Source: Symbiodinium microadriaticum (lineage: Eukaryota > Sar > Dinophyceae > Suessiales > Symbiodiniaceae). From it: DNA of 64,000 nucleotides. The DNA is taken from contig LSRX01001224.1 of the NCBI GenBank assembly GCA_001939145.1, forward strand, positions 1 to 64,000, read 5' to 3'. The translations under genes were made by a program, and so were the position numbers. The notes beneath the pieces are model-generated. The model was not told the DNA's origin. It ran no database searches and saw only the letters and a list, made by a program, of their open reading frames with translations. Shown piece by piece: positions 1 to 10,560 of this stretch (its first letter is position 1; each line of letters begins with the position of its first letter).

Positions 1-505
1 ATAGCAGCATGCAACATCTATGTGCCTGGCTTGGCGATCACGGCCTACAGGGAACCTGACATGTAACAGCCGCCCGGGCACAACGATGCTGTGCTGTGCT
101 GAAGCGAGGCTTCGGCGACAATGCGTTGAGAGACGAGCACGGCTACGCCTGCCCAGCGGTGGCTGGGATCAGGCGAGCTTATCACGAACCAACCTGGCAG
201 TGTGTACTCACTAGGCGTCTTGCCTAGGCCGAAGTATGTTTCCTGCAGCAGCAGGAGGTCGAATCGATGACCGTGGGTCTGCAGCCAAGCTGGTGGCAGG
301 CACGGCCACGGCGCTGAGCTGGAGCAGGGCTGTCCTGCAACGACGGTCTGCAGCCGAGGCTGGCGGCTGTGCACAATCGGCCGCGGTAAAAGGTGGTGCC
401 TTCGGGAGAAGCAAGTGCTCTGCGGCAGGCCCTCCTATAGGCACGCTTTGCAACTCGAATTCGTAAAGGCGTGGAAGCCCCGCTGCCTATCTTCGCTGGT
501 TGCAC
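1..505 (-). mobile_element. LINE retrotransposon fragment (basic leader and endonuclease domain)
   Basis: On the minus strand a basic segment (224-505, with RRACRRA and YRGRL) is followed in another frame (45-374) by the start of an endonuclease/exonuclease/phosphatase fold, with FDLLLLQETYF and a GVAVLVSQRI stretch. I recognise this order from dinoflagellate LINEs, where it precedes the reverse transcriptase. In such elements the nuclease nicks target DNA to prime reverse transcription. The two parts are in different frames, so a frameshift separates them, and the reading frame ends at 45. The rest of the element would lie left of the window. It is a decayed copy rather than a working gene. 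Confidence 0.7.
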
Positions 506-699
506 TGTCAGACTGGACCTGGGACCATGTGCATTTCAGGGCTCTGGTGGTCGTCCATGGATTTTCGTCTTCTCTTCGGAGGGCTTGCTTCACTGGGAGA
601 AGTTTGCACCTGCAAGAAGAGGACTGGCATATACAGTTTCGTTGATGGAGACCTTTGGCAAGGTGATGATGTCCACTGGGACCTTCAAAGGCTGGGCAC

Positions 700-1359
700 A
701 TGGTCCATTTTCAGTTCAGGATGCATGGAACTCCATTGATGACCCCCCATGCAGGGAGGGTTTACATAGCAGACGTGACTGGAGTGGCAATGAACGTGGG
801 TAAAGACATCATGCTGGACCTTCGTCATGCTTTGATGTCTTTTTGTGGAAAGTCGCATTTGCCGTCTCGACTCAGGTCGAGATTATCTTCTCCATCAGAT
901 ACGAGCATAGTTTCGCCGGAGGAGATACCGAAGCTACAATCCATTTTTGGTGACTGGTTGAAGGCACAGGGTTGCTCTAATATTGATTGGGCAACTCCAG
1001 AGGATCAGCCATATTGGCTTCATGCATTGTCATCCCTCTCTACATCTCTGCAGGACTATGACATGTCGCTGTTTGGAGCTCTGCTTCAGGGCGTCCCCGC
1101 AGGCTTTAAACGAGACATTCCATTGTCAGGTTGCTTTGCACCTTCATGCCGATCAGTGGAGGATGACTCCCTTTCCATTTCAATGGAAAACTGGCAGTGG
1201 CAGGGAGCGGAAGCAGATCCACTCCTCCTTGAAGAGTTGATTCAAATTGAAGTTGACAGTGGTTGGCTACGTTGCATTGCTTCTTTGGAGGATGTCAGAA
1301 AAATTCTGGCCCAGGAAGGGAACGAACATGGAGCATTTCGACTATCTGATTGCGGATGA
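700..1359 (+). mobile_element. DIRS-like retroelement fragment (region at the start of the reverse transcriptase)
   Basis: A 219-residue open frame contains PEDQPYWLHALSSLS, GVPAGFKRDIPLSGC and an MENWQ...EADPLLLEELI stretch. The same arrangement recurs at 8.85-9.3 kb in the larger element of this window (EEGQPYCLSALERLS, KPGVPTGFDGDIP), so both are copies of one family. In the dinoflagellate family I recognise, this segment lies just before and into the reverse transcriptase domain. The fragment is isolated and its outer limits are unclear; the sequence at 470-700 may be a further decayed part. Treated as a fossil. Confidence 0.6.
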
Positions 1360-3486
1360 TTACAGGAACTCATTACCTTGCAGTCGCACCAAGCATTGTC
1401 AACAGCTCATGGAATCTAGATACCCTAGAGATGAATTGTCTTTTGATGCAGGGAGATTGATGGTACATGTTTCTCCAAGCACACTCACATCTGATGTCAT
1501 TGGTGATGAAGATTTCCTTGCTCTTGATGATGACAAGACTGACATGTCAACTGGTTCGATTGCTTCTCTTTGGTGCGGTAGGAATGACTTTGCGCTTGAG
1601 ACATTACTCCGTTCAGCATTGACGAAATCCAAAAGGATAGCAGAGAGATCCCAGGAACAACCAATGGAACATTCAATTGCGACGTTGCAGCAAGATCGTT
1701 CTCGATTGTCGCAAGCCAGCTCGCAGACTACAACCAAGTCGGAGGTACTGCAGATACTTGCATTGTCGGAAGTCTCCTATGTTGTCCCACCCAACCAGCC
1801 CATTGGTTCGAATCCCGGCGTTTCCAGCCGAGGAACCGAGATTGAGATTGAGTCCCAAGAGCCCCAACAGAATCTTTATTGCCGACACATTTTCGCAACC
1901 AAGGAAGTTGACAAGGCTATTGACTATTGTGAACCGTTTGTGTCGCAACATGAAGGAGTTCATTATGCGGCTGTTCAACACCGTGGATTCTCAATGTTTG
2001 ATGTTGAGACCTCAATTGAGACTTCTGAAGAGGTTAAAGCACCATGAGATTGTAGAATTCATCGAGCAACTACGTGGGTTGTCTGATGCTGACAAGGACT
2101 TGTTTGGTCTTACTGAAGGTATTGAACTATATCTTGAGCACATTGAGTTTCAAGATAGACCTTTACAAGGCACAGAGACCACTGAACCGGAATTGTCTAT
2201 CTCCCTCGGCATTCATAGGCTCAACTGTGAAATCGAGGAAGTGCAAGATAAGCCTCAACGCATTGACCTTGACATTGAAGCATCTACCTCTCCTGAGAGA
2301 GTGCGAAGCATTTCTTCATTGTCTTCTGTCACGTATCACATGACTTCAGTATTTGAGTATATTGTTTGTCTCGTCTCTGTTACTGAGACTACATTGCGGA
2401 ATAGTGCTGTCGTTCATCTGATCGTGAATTTGGACCATGGAGACCTTCTTCAAGAGATTGGTTCCTCAGAGCCATTGGTCTGGCACATCCTGCGTGGAGA
2501 TTCAGTGGAAGCCCATTGGGTTGAAGACCTCGATTACGAGACCATTCAAGATGTGACTCGAGGGAAGAAAGGAATTGAGCTTGGAACAAGGTTATCTCAG
2601 GATGCCTCGAGCATTGATGTTAATTTTATCAACACTCATCCTTGTTGAACCTGAGATTGCTCTTGATCACGGTATTGGCGCGATTGTGGAAGATTGACCT
2701 GGCGGACATTCCTATGGTCTTTCTCCACGCGGTCATTGTAGAAACTGTTTATGAGTGGCCATCTTCCGAGTACCAGTATTACGTGAATTGCCTCTGGCTT
2801 TTTGGTTGTGTCGTGTGTGGTCATTGTCATCGCACGCCTCTGAGGCTGATTATTATGCACCCTTTACGGAACGATTGGGTTCCCGTCGGTGCAAGATGAA
2901 TTACAACCTTCATTGCTGTAGGTCGTGGTCATTGTGTTCTTTGTCTTGCGCGATCAACCTTTTCATTGTTGAAGATGCGAAACCTAGGAAAGATCTCACT
3001 GAGGCCCTTAACGAATACATTCTCGTGAAAATTATCGGTGACTCGCTTCCCAACATTGAACACAGGCTTTCTTCCAGGAATTTTCGTCACGCCAGAGATT
3101 TTAGTGATCGCCACATGCTAAGGCATTACCTTGAGGATCGTCATGAATTGTTCTCACGGAACGAAGCAAACCCTTCAAGCATTGCAGGATCTCCCTTTTT
3201 GAGGTTGATTGAGGATGTTGAGGATTTCTTGCTTGATTACGTGCACTCATCATCCCAAATTGCTTGTAATAAGCCTCTTTGGGTGATGTTTGTGAATTCT
3301 GATTGCCTTCATGATGCGACGGCATTGTCTGGTGACTTGCGAGGACCTCCGATTGACGGATCAGCCAGATCCGTGCAGTCACCATGGCTCATGTCATTGG
3401 TATCAGACATCAACATACCCTCTCTGACTGGATCATTGAGATTGACGCTGTCTACTATATTGATATCTGATAGCCATTGTGCTTGA
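1360..3486 (+). other. Open tract of unknown origin rich in ATTG words
   Basis: Three long plus-strand frames overlap or follow each other here (1247-2047, 266 codons; 1677-2648, 323 codons; 2755-3486, 243 codons), each in a different frame from the one before. I recognise no domain in any of them. The DNA is unusually rich in CATTG and GATTG words, occurring every few tens of bases through the whole tract. That could open frames by chance and suggests a degenerate repetitive array rather than three genes. It lies between two retroelement copies and could be an unrecognised part of the first one. Confidence 0.35.
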
Positions 3487-4279
3487 TGTAGTAAGACTTG
3501 AAGGTCGAGGATTTGAAGCACCATTCAGGTATTGGTCTGCATTGTGACTTATAGGAGTCGCATGCACACAGGCCACCCGACATTGTCGTGTGGCAAAGCA
3601 CGTCATTCGAGGTGATTGACCTTGGAAGATTTGTTTCATCTAGACCCAGAACCAAACAAAGATTGTTTCACACTGCATGTCAGGTTTCATTTAAGGAGCC
3701 GCTTCAATTTTGACCGCAAGGTCGCGATTGCGTCAGCGCCTTAGGCTGCTTGATGCTCAAATAAAGAAGAGAGAAAGAAGAGAGAAGGAAGTGTGAGAGA
3801 ATGAGAGTTGAGAGCATTGTGCGGCACAAGATTTTCCATTGTATTTGAAGCAGATTTCTCTGGCATTGCGCGGGGTGGACTCGTCCATTAAAGTGTGATT
3901 TTATCATCATCCTTTGTTGCTTTGCATGTACTCCACAACTCAACTGCTTTGCAGCTCGCTGCGGGTTGAGTCTGAACTTGTTCTTTTGTCCACGTAGGTA
4001 CTGCGCAGTGCTGAAGTAGCGCTGTTGCTGTAGCTTTCACGCCGGTCCATGAAATATGGCCTGCCTACCATCTGCCCCCGCAAGGCAATGACCACGTTGC
4101 TGCGAACGGAAAGGAAAAGTGTGATTTTATTTGCAAGCCTGCTTGGCTGAAATTTGCCTTTACGATTTCAGCTTTTCCATTTCTCAACTTCTTTCCATTT
4201 GTTTTCATGGATTGTTTGTTTGCGGAGATTGCTTGTTTCTCTTGATCGAAACACAGTCGTCTCCGCGCCGGTCGGCTTA
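3487..4279. other. No gene recognised; leader region before the recombinase frame
   Basis: I see no gene in this stretch. It holds a GA-rich run near 3765-3800 and T-rich sequence near 4160-4215. It may be the left end of the DIRS-like element that starts at about 4.3 kb. Confidence 0.4.
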
Positions 4280-4357
4280 GACTCGTGTACGAGTCGTAGA
4301 AATTTCTGTTTGGGGTTCGGATACCCTATGGGACTAGCCGAGCAAAGACTCGGCTAG
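4280..4357. repeat. Two short perfect hairpins just upstream of the recombinase frame
   Basis: At 4280-4295 GACTCG and CGAGTC flank a four-base loop. At 4334-4357 CTAGCCGAG and CTCGGCTAG flank a six-base loop. They end 13 bases before the start codon at 4370. Tyrosine recombinases act on inverted-repeat core sites, so these are candidate recombination or regulatory sites of the element. That role is inference from position only. Confidence 0.5.
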
Positions 4358-4369
4358 CGGTGCGGCTGC

Positions 4370-6334
4370 ATGGAGGAAGCATTTCAAGCTTTCGAGGAGG
4401 CTGCTGCGAGCGAGGCAGATGGAGAGCCGAGCGAGACACAGCAAGGCTCGGATCAGGGTGCCTCTTGGAAGTCTTTGCCGCCACTGCTGCAAAGGAAACT
4501 CTCGTCAGAGCATATACGACCGCCAGATGATCTGCTCTGGAACATGTTCATGAGCGAAGATGAGATTGGTTCTTTTGTGGAATGTGTGGGTGATTTGTCT
4601 GGTTCGATGGAGTGGTTCCAATGCACGCAGCTTTTGACTGAGCTCTGGAAGGCGGCTGAGGTTCGGGCTTCGTCGGCGTCACGAGGTCGCTTTCTTCGCC
4701 TCACGAGAAACCATGTTGCATCTTCGAAGCTGTTGGTCAGTGTGCCGAGGGCTGTGCAGGGTTCTGAAGAGACATTGAAAGCTTCATCAGCTGTGAAGCG
4801 CCAGCTACATTGGCCCTGCAGACTTGCTAAGAAGAGGGCTTTGGCAAAGAATGAAGGGGGAAGGGCTAAGGTTGAGGCTGAGGAGCTCCAGCGTTGGCGG
4901 ACTAAGTTGGCCTCGTTGCTTAAGGAGAGTTCTTTCCCTGTGTGTGCTCAGGCTCACTTCATGACGAACTGCGACCGGATTCTGGAGACTGCAGCTGGCA
5001 CGACGAGAGCCGGCATCCTCAGGCAGCGAATCCGGGAGTGGTACAAGTTTTCTGCCTGGTGCATGGCTTTGAGGGGCAAGGCTTATGATTCTGACCCCGC
5101 CGTTCTGGTTGATTACCTGGAAGAGTTGTATCTGCAGCCTTGTGCACGTACGAAGCTGAAGAGCGTTTTGGCCGCCGTCGCCTTGGTCGAGAAGGCTGGG
5201 GCGGTCGATCCTAGTGACAGACTTTCGTGCAATCGCTTGGTGCTTTCGACAGTAGACACACGCACAGCAGAGCTTGAAGAGGGGGCCCCCGAGACACGGC
5301 GGGCTCCTCCGATGCCGCTGAGCATCATCGCTTCGCTCGAGTTGGCCGTTATGGATGGCCAGCTCCCAAGGTACTGGAGGGCATATGCATGGGTGAGACT
5401 CTTCAAGGTATGGACTTCGAGCAGGACCGATGATCTGCTAGGAGTTTTGCCAGGAAGCATGCGCCTCGGTCTGCGAGGACTTCGCGGGGTCTTCTGGACT
5501 TCGGATGGGTTTTCATTCGAGCGAGATTATCTGGTGCCTCGGCCGTCGGCGAGTTACTCTTCTTGCCGTCCGGTGATGGCATCTTATCCTGAACATGCGA
5601 CTCTGGCAAAGTTGCTCTATACCAAGCTTAAGGTGCCTTGCATGGTCGAGGACCAGTGGCGTCTATCGGAGAGGGACATGTTCCTCGATCCAGCCTGGCT
5701 TTCATTGCTGAGCGAACATAGCGAGAGGAACTTCACATCTTCGATTGCCTCTGCTGCAGGTGTCGATCGAGAGCGGAAGGCGTATCTCGGACGATGGCAT
5801 GTGGTGGAGGCCAGTGATGAATATGTCCGTACGGCGTGGCAGGTAGTTACCAGTTTGCAGAAGTTGATTGTTCAGACGCTTTGTGAGTCCTCTGCAGAGC
5901 TGGCAAATTTTGCCCTTGATGCTTTGGACGAGAGATTTCAAAGCAAAGGGGCCTCGAAGGAGGCCAGGGACCTTCTTGCCAGCAACTGGTCCATGCCGGC
6001 TGAGTGGGCTGCGTGGCGCAAAGCAAGGCTCGAGGCGGGACAGGGAGCGGCGATGCCCCCGGCTCCCGTAGTCAACGATGTACAGGAGTCTTTTGCATTC
6101 TACGTGACGGTGCTTGGCAAGGGCCGGCTCCGAAGACTGCATCGCAAAGGGGGGTGCGGTAAGCAGCCGGATAAGGTGCGATGTGTAGAATACTTCGAGT
6201 CCCTGAAAGGCATCACGTACGACTCGGAGTGTAGGCATTGCTTCCCCTCGGAACGGGATCCTCCGGAGGAGGAAGCATCCTCCGTGTCTTCGAGCACGGA
6301 CTCGAGCTCGACTGAGTCATCGCGTGAGTCATAA
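4370..6334 (+). CDS. Tyrosine recombinase of the DIRS-like element
   Basis: A 654-residue frame starts at the ATG 13 bases after a hairpin. Residues about 215-300 look like a helical core-binding domain (RIREWYKFSAWC, then CARTKLKSVLAAV). Residues about 335-490 carry the catalytic signature of the tyrosine recombinase/phage-integrase fold: an arginine in SSRTDDLLG, an H-x-x-R box in EHSERNF, LGRW, and a tyrosine in DEYVRTA. The carboxy end has a basic, Cys/His-containing stretch followed by a serine-rich acidic tail. The enzyme would integrate the circular cDNA of the retroelement in the nucleus. It is the only long frame of the element that reads as whole. Confidence 0.7.
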   Translation: MEEAFQAFEEAAASEADGEPSETQQGSDQGASWKSLPPLLQRKLSSEHIRPPDDLLWNMFMSEDEIGSFVECVGDLSGSMEWFQCTQLLTELWKAAEVRASSASRGRFLRLTRNHVASSKLLVSVPRAVQGSEETLKASSAVKRQLHWPCRLAKKRALAKNEGGRAKVEAEELQRWRTKLASLLKESSFPVCAQAHFMTNCDRILETAAGTTRAGILRQRIREWYKFSAWCMALRGKAYDSDPAVLVDYLEELYLQPCARTKLKSVLAAVALVEKAGAVDPSDRLSCNRLVLSTVDTRTAELEEGAPETRRAPPMPLSIIASLELAVMDGQLPRYWRAYAWVRLFKVWTSSRTDDLLGVLPGSMRLGLRGLRGVFWTSDGFSFERDYLVPRPSASYSSCRPVMASYPEHATLAKLLYTKLKVPCMVEDQWRLSERDMFLDPAWLSLLSEHSERNFTSSIASAAGVDRERKAYLGRWHVVEASDEYVRTAWQVVTSLQKLIVQTLCESSAELANFALDALDERFQSKGASKEARDLLASNWSMPAEWAAWRKARLEAGQGAAMPPAPVVNDVQESFAFYVTVLGKGRLRRLHRKGGCGKQPDKVRCVEYFESLKGITYDSECRHCFPSERDPPEEEASSVSSSTDSSSTESSRES

Positions 6335-6670
6335 AATGAGTCGGGGCGAGTGGACGCGTCTTGACTTTCATGTACGTTGTGCGAGCGGGTTTGCTTGCGT
6401 GGCATCGACATGAACTTATGCGATGCGGTGGACGATTGCGGCTCAGATGGGCCGCGTGGGAATCGTCATGTGACATGGCAGAGTGTATAACTCTGTTGCA
6501 TTGAACACGTGTGCTCAATGTGTTCATGCGAGATTCGACCACACCAGCATACTTCTCAAAGAGTGATTTAATTTCGTTTAGAGGCCCGTGTCGGGACAGG
6601 CACAGACAAAAGAGCCTGGGAGACAATAGCAGAGCTTGTCAACCAACATGCTTGGAAGCTTGGCGACGCT

Positions 6671-7270
6671 TTGCACGAGGTCTCCGAGGTACGCTCAGGC
6701 CTGGCCAGCTTGCTTGCCCCCCGGCCCCATATTAGCAGATCAGCAAACGCTTGCAGGGCGCGGAGACTTGGCGCCACCGCGGCCAGGGTGGTGGTCGTGG
6801 CAACAAAGGCGGGGGAAAAAGAGGCAAGGCCCGTGAGGGCAAAGGCGAGAAGGGCGACCACTTGGAAAGAGGCGGCAAAGGCAACAAAGGCAACACAATG
6901 GGGCGACAAGAACAACCAGTCATCCCCCGGCAAGTGGTTTTCCACCATTTTCATGGAGGGCAAAAAGCATATGGTTTGCATGCTCTACCAGAGCAGGCAA
7001 TACAAGGACCCTTCCAGCTGCCGCTACGTTCATAAGTGTGCGGTTCCGAAGCAGGATGGCGCAGCTTGCGGGGGCAGCCACCCGGCCTCGCAGCACTTTG
7101 CTACCTCGGCCCTCTGCGAGGTAGGGCTGAAGAGGTACAGGACGCCTCGCTTTGTGTGCCCGCGCAGCCTGCAGGTTCAGGACTCTCCGGACTCGCCCAC
7201 TATTTCTCCGGTCGCCCGGGCCATGCAATCACGCAGCCTTGATTGCTCCACTCTTGCTTGTCGCTTCTGA
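6671..7270 (+). CDS. CCCH zinc-finger Gag-like frame of the DIRS-like element
   Basis: An open frame of 199 codons has a Lys/Arg/Ala-rich first half followed by a cluster of Cys and His residues: C-x13-C-x3-H, ending in SSCRYVHKC, then C-x9-C-x3-H, ending in AACGGSH, and a final SQHF. This resembles the CCCH-type nucleic-acid-binding fingers that precede the methyltransferase and reverse transcriptase parts in dinoflagellate DIRS-like elements. The likely role is RNA binding or packaging. The true start is unknown. Treated as part of a fossil element. Confidence 0.5.
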   Translation: MHEVSEVRSGLASLLAPRPHISRSANACRARRLGATAARVVVVATKAGEKEARPVRAKARRATTWKEAAKATKATQWGDKNNQSSPGKWFSTIFMEGKKHMVCMLYQSRQYKDPSSCRYVHKCAVPKQDGAACGGSHPASQHFATSALCEVGLKRYRTPRFVCPRSLQVQDSPDSPTISPVARAMQSRSLDCSTLACRF

Positions 7271-7779
7271 AGCATTGCTTTTCCATTACTGCTGGTGAGA
7301 CTGGCCGAGACCCCAGTGTCAGTGACACAGATGCTTATTATTTTAATGTTGGTGCTGTTGGCTTCAACAATGGCGAACGCTTTGGAATGTTTCATCGCAA
7401 AGAACAGTTTTCCGACATCACATGCTATCGCAACTCTCTCTTAGGAGTTCTAGTTGTGTTCTAGTTGTGTCAGCCACAATGTACGCACTCTTTTACATAC
7501 TGACGCAGGCAACGCCGAGTCCAGCCTGAACCACAACATCTCACTGGTACAGGTGGCGAGATCTGGGTCACACCTGCCGTCGACTCGGAGGCGCCGCTTC
7601 ACCGACCCTCCGTGGGGTCTCTTTCGGAGAGGCGCTCTGAGGACTTGTGCAGCGCAGGCCAATTGCTGGACACCTGTGACCAGGCGGTCTCCTCCCCCTG
7701 CACGAGCTTGCACTGCGCCAACCCTGGTGGGTTCGCGCCGCATAAACCAGTCTCAGGCTCTCTCCCCCGGCCGACATCA

Positions 7780-8650
7780 AGGCGCACCTGAAGTCACTTG
7801 GCTTTCCTTTGCCCAACAACAGGGCAACCCATTCGGTGCGAGTACAGCAGGGCCCCCCAACACATGTAACGCCTGCCGATTGTCATTGATTGCTGGACAT
7901 ACGCTGTGGTGCTTCGGCCCCACTTTCAACTGCCATGGGCTTACAGGGTGTGCGTCATGTTTGCATCTACGCCCTGGGGAGCCACTTGACATACTTTGCG
8001 ACAGCACGTATGACAAGATCATGCGACCTACTTTCTCGGGCACAGTTCGCTTTGCACGTGCTGCGCCACCCTGTAAGGAGTACTCCCGTCTCAAACTTCG
8101 CCCAGGCGGCCCCAAGGCCATACGAAGTACACTTTCATGGACGGACTGCCTGACAACACGGCAGAGCAGCAGTCTCGGGTGGTGCAAAGTCAACGTATTT
8201 TGTACCGCTGTGTGAGCTTGCTTCGGGCAGTGTCTCTGGAACAGCCCACCAACGCTATGTCTTGGCTGGAACCCTTTGTTCAGGACATGCTTTCAGAAAC
8301 CCAGGCCAACTTGCGGCGGTGCCGGCCTGCTCAGTCAACTTGCCGATAGCTAAGTCCTGGCTTTTCGCTTCCAGTTTTCCCAAGATGGCACAGCTTGTAG
8401 CCAAATGCACCCATCCTGAAGGACGCCCTTCCGTTGCAGGCAAGTTAGACGCACAAGATAGCTTTCCGTCTCAACGCGCAGCAGAATACCCTTCGGAGCT
8501 GGCGAACAAGTTCGCCGACATAGTGGCCCCACTTTTTTGGGACGCCCAATTCAGCGACACCAGTCGCAGCCTGCTCTTTGGTATTCTCGCTTTCCTGCAT
8601 TCCGCACAAACCGAGGTCCACGCCACCTTTAAAACTTTTGGTGCTTGAGA
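7780..8650 (+). pseudogene. Decayed methyltransferase-like region of the DIRS-like element
   Basis: The strongest signature is FARAAPPCKEYSRLKLRPGG near 8050-8110. It contains a PPC motif like that of the catalytic loop of cytosine-5 DNA methyltransferases. EQPTNAMSWLEPFVQ follows near 8240-8285, and AKSWLFASSFPKMAQL near 8350-8400. I recognise this order from dinoflagellate retroelement proteins. Its function in the element is not established. The region is broken in several places and treated as a fossil. Confidence 0.55.
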
Positions 8651-8819
8651 TGGGGGAGGCATCTTTTCTATGCTCGACTGGTCGCGAGGCCCCAGGTACC
8701 GTGACGACCAGCCTAAGGACCTCCGTACTGTGTGTGTGTGTGTGGCAACGCCGCTTCTCGAGAAACACATGCCAGCATGTTTGTCTCAGCATGTCGCTTC
8801 ACAGACAAACAAGCCACTT

Positions 8820-9740
8820 TTTGACGACAGAGAAGTCGCATGGCTGCGCGACGCCTTCACTCGTGTTTTTCCGAGAGCATGTCCACTTCCGATTTCCAAG
8901 GACTGGGACTTCAGCGTGGAAGAGGGCCAGCCCTATTGCTTGTCTGCACTCGAGCGACTGAGTACCCTGCTGACCAGGACACAACGCTGTTTCCAGCTTT
9001 GAAACCGGGTGTCCCCACTGGCTTTGACGGTGACATACCATGCAGTCACACTCTGAGACCTCGTCGTGAAGACGAAAGTGATGAAGGGCACCAACCTGTG
9101 AGGGCAACTGGCAAGGAGCCGAGTCAGACCCAGCTTTGCTTCAGGAACTGATTGAGGAAGAGATTTCTGCCGGCTTTCTGGAGGAGATGCCCAGCCTGGA
9201 AGCAGCTTACTCCCGCTGGGGCAAAGAACGTGTGGCCATTGGCAAGGTCAACATCTTTAAAGCCCCTTGCAGATCTCCCCGCTTAGTCGTGGACAACAGT
9301 ATTTGCAACACCAACCAAAACTGTACAGTCCCGGGGTAGTTCAGTTTGCCCAGCGTACAGGATATCCAAGCGTCTTACTCACTTCGCGAAGACAACGAAC
9401 CAGAGTCTCAGGTTTCAGCTTGGACGTCAAGGGCACACACAAAACCTCCCGTGTACGCGAACGAGGTAGAGGTCTGCTTGGTTTGCGCCAGCAGGAACGC
9501 TTACTGTTTCACAAGGCCTGCTCCTTTGGGGCCACTTTTTCATCACACTGGTTTTCCAGACTTGGTGGCTTCTTTACCCGCTGCTTGCACTTGCTTATTT
9601 GGCTTTCACATATTCTCATGCTTTATGTGGGCGACCTCCTTCTGTATCAGAACACTGCAGTACTCCCACTCTCAGCTTGTTTGGTACTAATCTTTCTGTG
9701 CGTGCGTCAATATCCCACTCAGCTGGGAGAAGTTACAGAT
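8820..9740 (+). pseudogene. Decayed reverse transcriptase region of the DIRS-like element
   Basis: Recognisable pieces are KDWDFSVEEGQPYCLSALE (about 8897-8953), KPGVPTGFDGDIP (about 9003-9040), LLQELIEEEISAGFLEEMPS (about 9133-9197) and FKAPCRSPRLVVDNSICNTN (about 9260-9317). The last corresponds to the early palm of the reverse transcriptase in this family. An LYVGDLLLY stretch near 9623-9650 may be the eroded active-site motif. The region is old and broken in several places. Confidence 0.55.
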
Positions 9741-10560
9741 GGGCCCGGTCATGACATGGATCGGTTGGGAGCTCAACTTTGGCACATCCAGCTACACGTT
9801 GCCCGAGGACAAACTCTTAAAGTGGCAATCGTTGGTACAGGCGTGTCTCAGCCACCGCCTCCTTTTGCGTAAGCAGCTGGACAAATTGCTTGGCTTACTG
9901 CAGTGGATGTGGATCTTACACGGTTTCCCCACTTTGCGCCCGCGGCTCTGTACCATCTACGATGACATGCATCGGCGCTTGGGCACCAATTTCAGCATTA
10001 GTCCCACTACGTGGCCAGGCATTGCTGCCCACGTGGATGACAGCTGACAAGCTAATTTTCACTTCCGGCCGGGCTCCACGCTACTTTCAGCCCGGCACGT
10101 GGAACTCAAGTGCCTGGCTGACCTGAGCAACGTGCCAGTCAGTACAAAGCGCATCTGGGTGAGAGTCTCGGACCCCACTTCGTCACGACGCAAGCTCTGC
10201 CCAGCAAGCCGCGAAACCCTGAAATTTTTCCACTACCTGAGTTCCAACGAGACCTCGGCAGCAGACACCTTCGGCAAAGGCAACGACTGTGGAGTGGGAG
10301 GCTGGCTCATGCTCGAGCTTTGGTGCGCTTCTCGCATCGCTACACGGTTAGCGACTTCACAGCTTTGGGCTTACCCATGAAATCCAACCGCAACTTGGGT
10401 ATTTCCAGTTATGAAACACTGGCGCAATGCTTTGTTCTCATCTGCTTTTGGAGGGCATCTGGCAGTGGTCGCTTGGCTATCAGCCTCCCGGCACTTAGTG
10501 GTAACACGGGGGCCTAATCGGTGTGCAATAAGCTTTATGCGTCCAAAGTACCGCTTAATC
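9740..10560 (+). pseudogene. Decayed RNase H region of the DIRS-like element
   Basis: The frame at 9739-10047 (KLLKWQSLVQACLSHRLLLR, KQLDKLLGLLQW, then LRPRLCTIYDDMHR) matches the connection segment that follows the reverse transcriptase in DIRS and Ty3-like elements. FGKGNDCGVGGWL near 10270-10310 resembles the first RNase H strand. The part is broken and no clear element end follows. Confidence 0.5.

Larger units (their letters stand above)
4280..10560 (+). mobile_element. DIRS-like tyrosine-recombinase retroelement, old and broken
   Basis: The parts on the plus strand, in order, are tyrosine recombinase (4370-6334), CCCH zinc-finger Gag-like region (6671-7270), methyltransferase-like region (about 7780-8650), reverse transcriptase region (about 8820-9740) and RNase H region (about 9740-10560). 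DIRS-type elements use a recombinase instead of an integrase and usually carry a methyltransferase-like domain, so the parts fit that family. The recombinase and zinc-finger frames look open. The remainder is broken in many places, on the order of half a dozen or more, so this is a fossil. Terminal repeats were not clearly seen, and the outer limits are estimates. Confidence 0.65.

Noticed and set aside
5702-6238. Minus-strand frame of 178 codons
   Set aside because: Shadow of the recombinase frame on the other strand.
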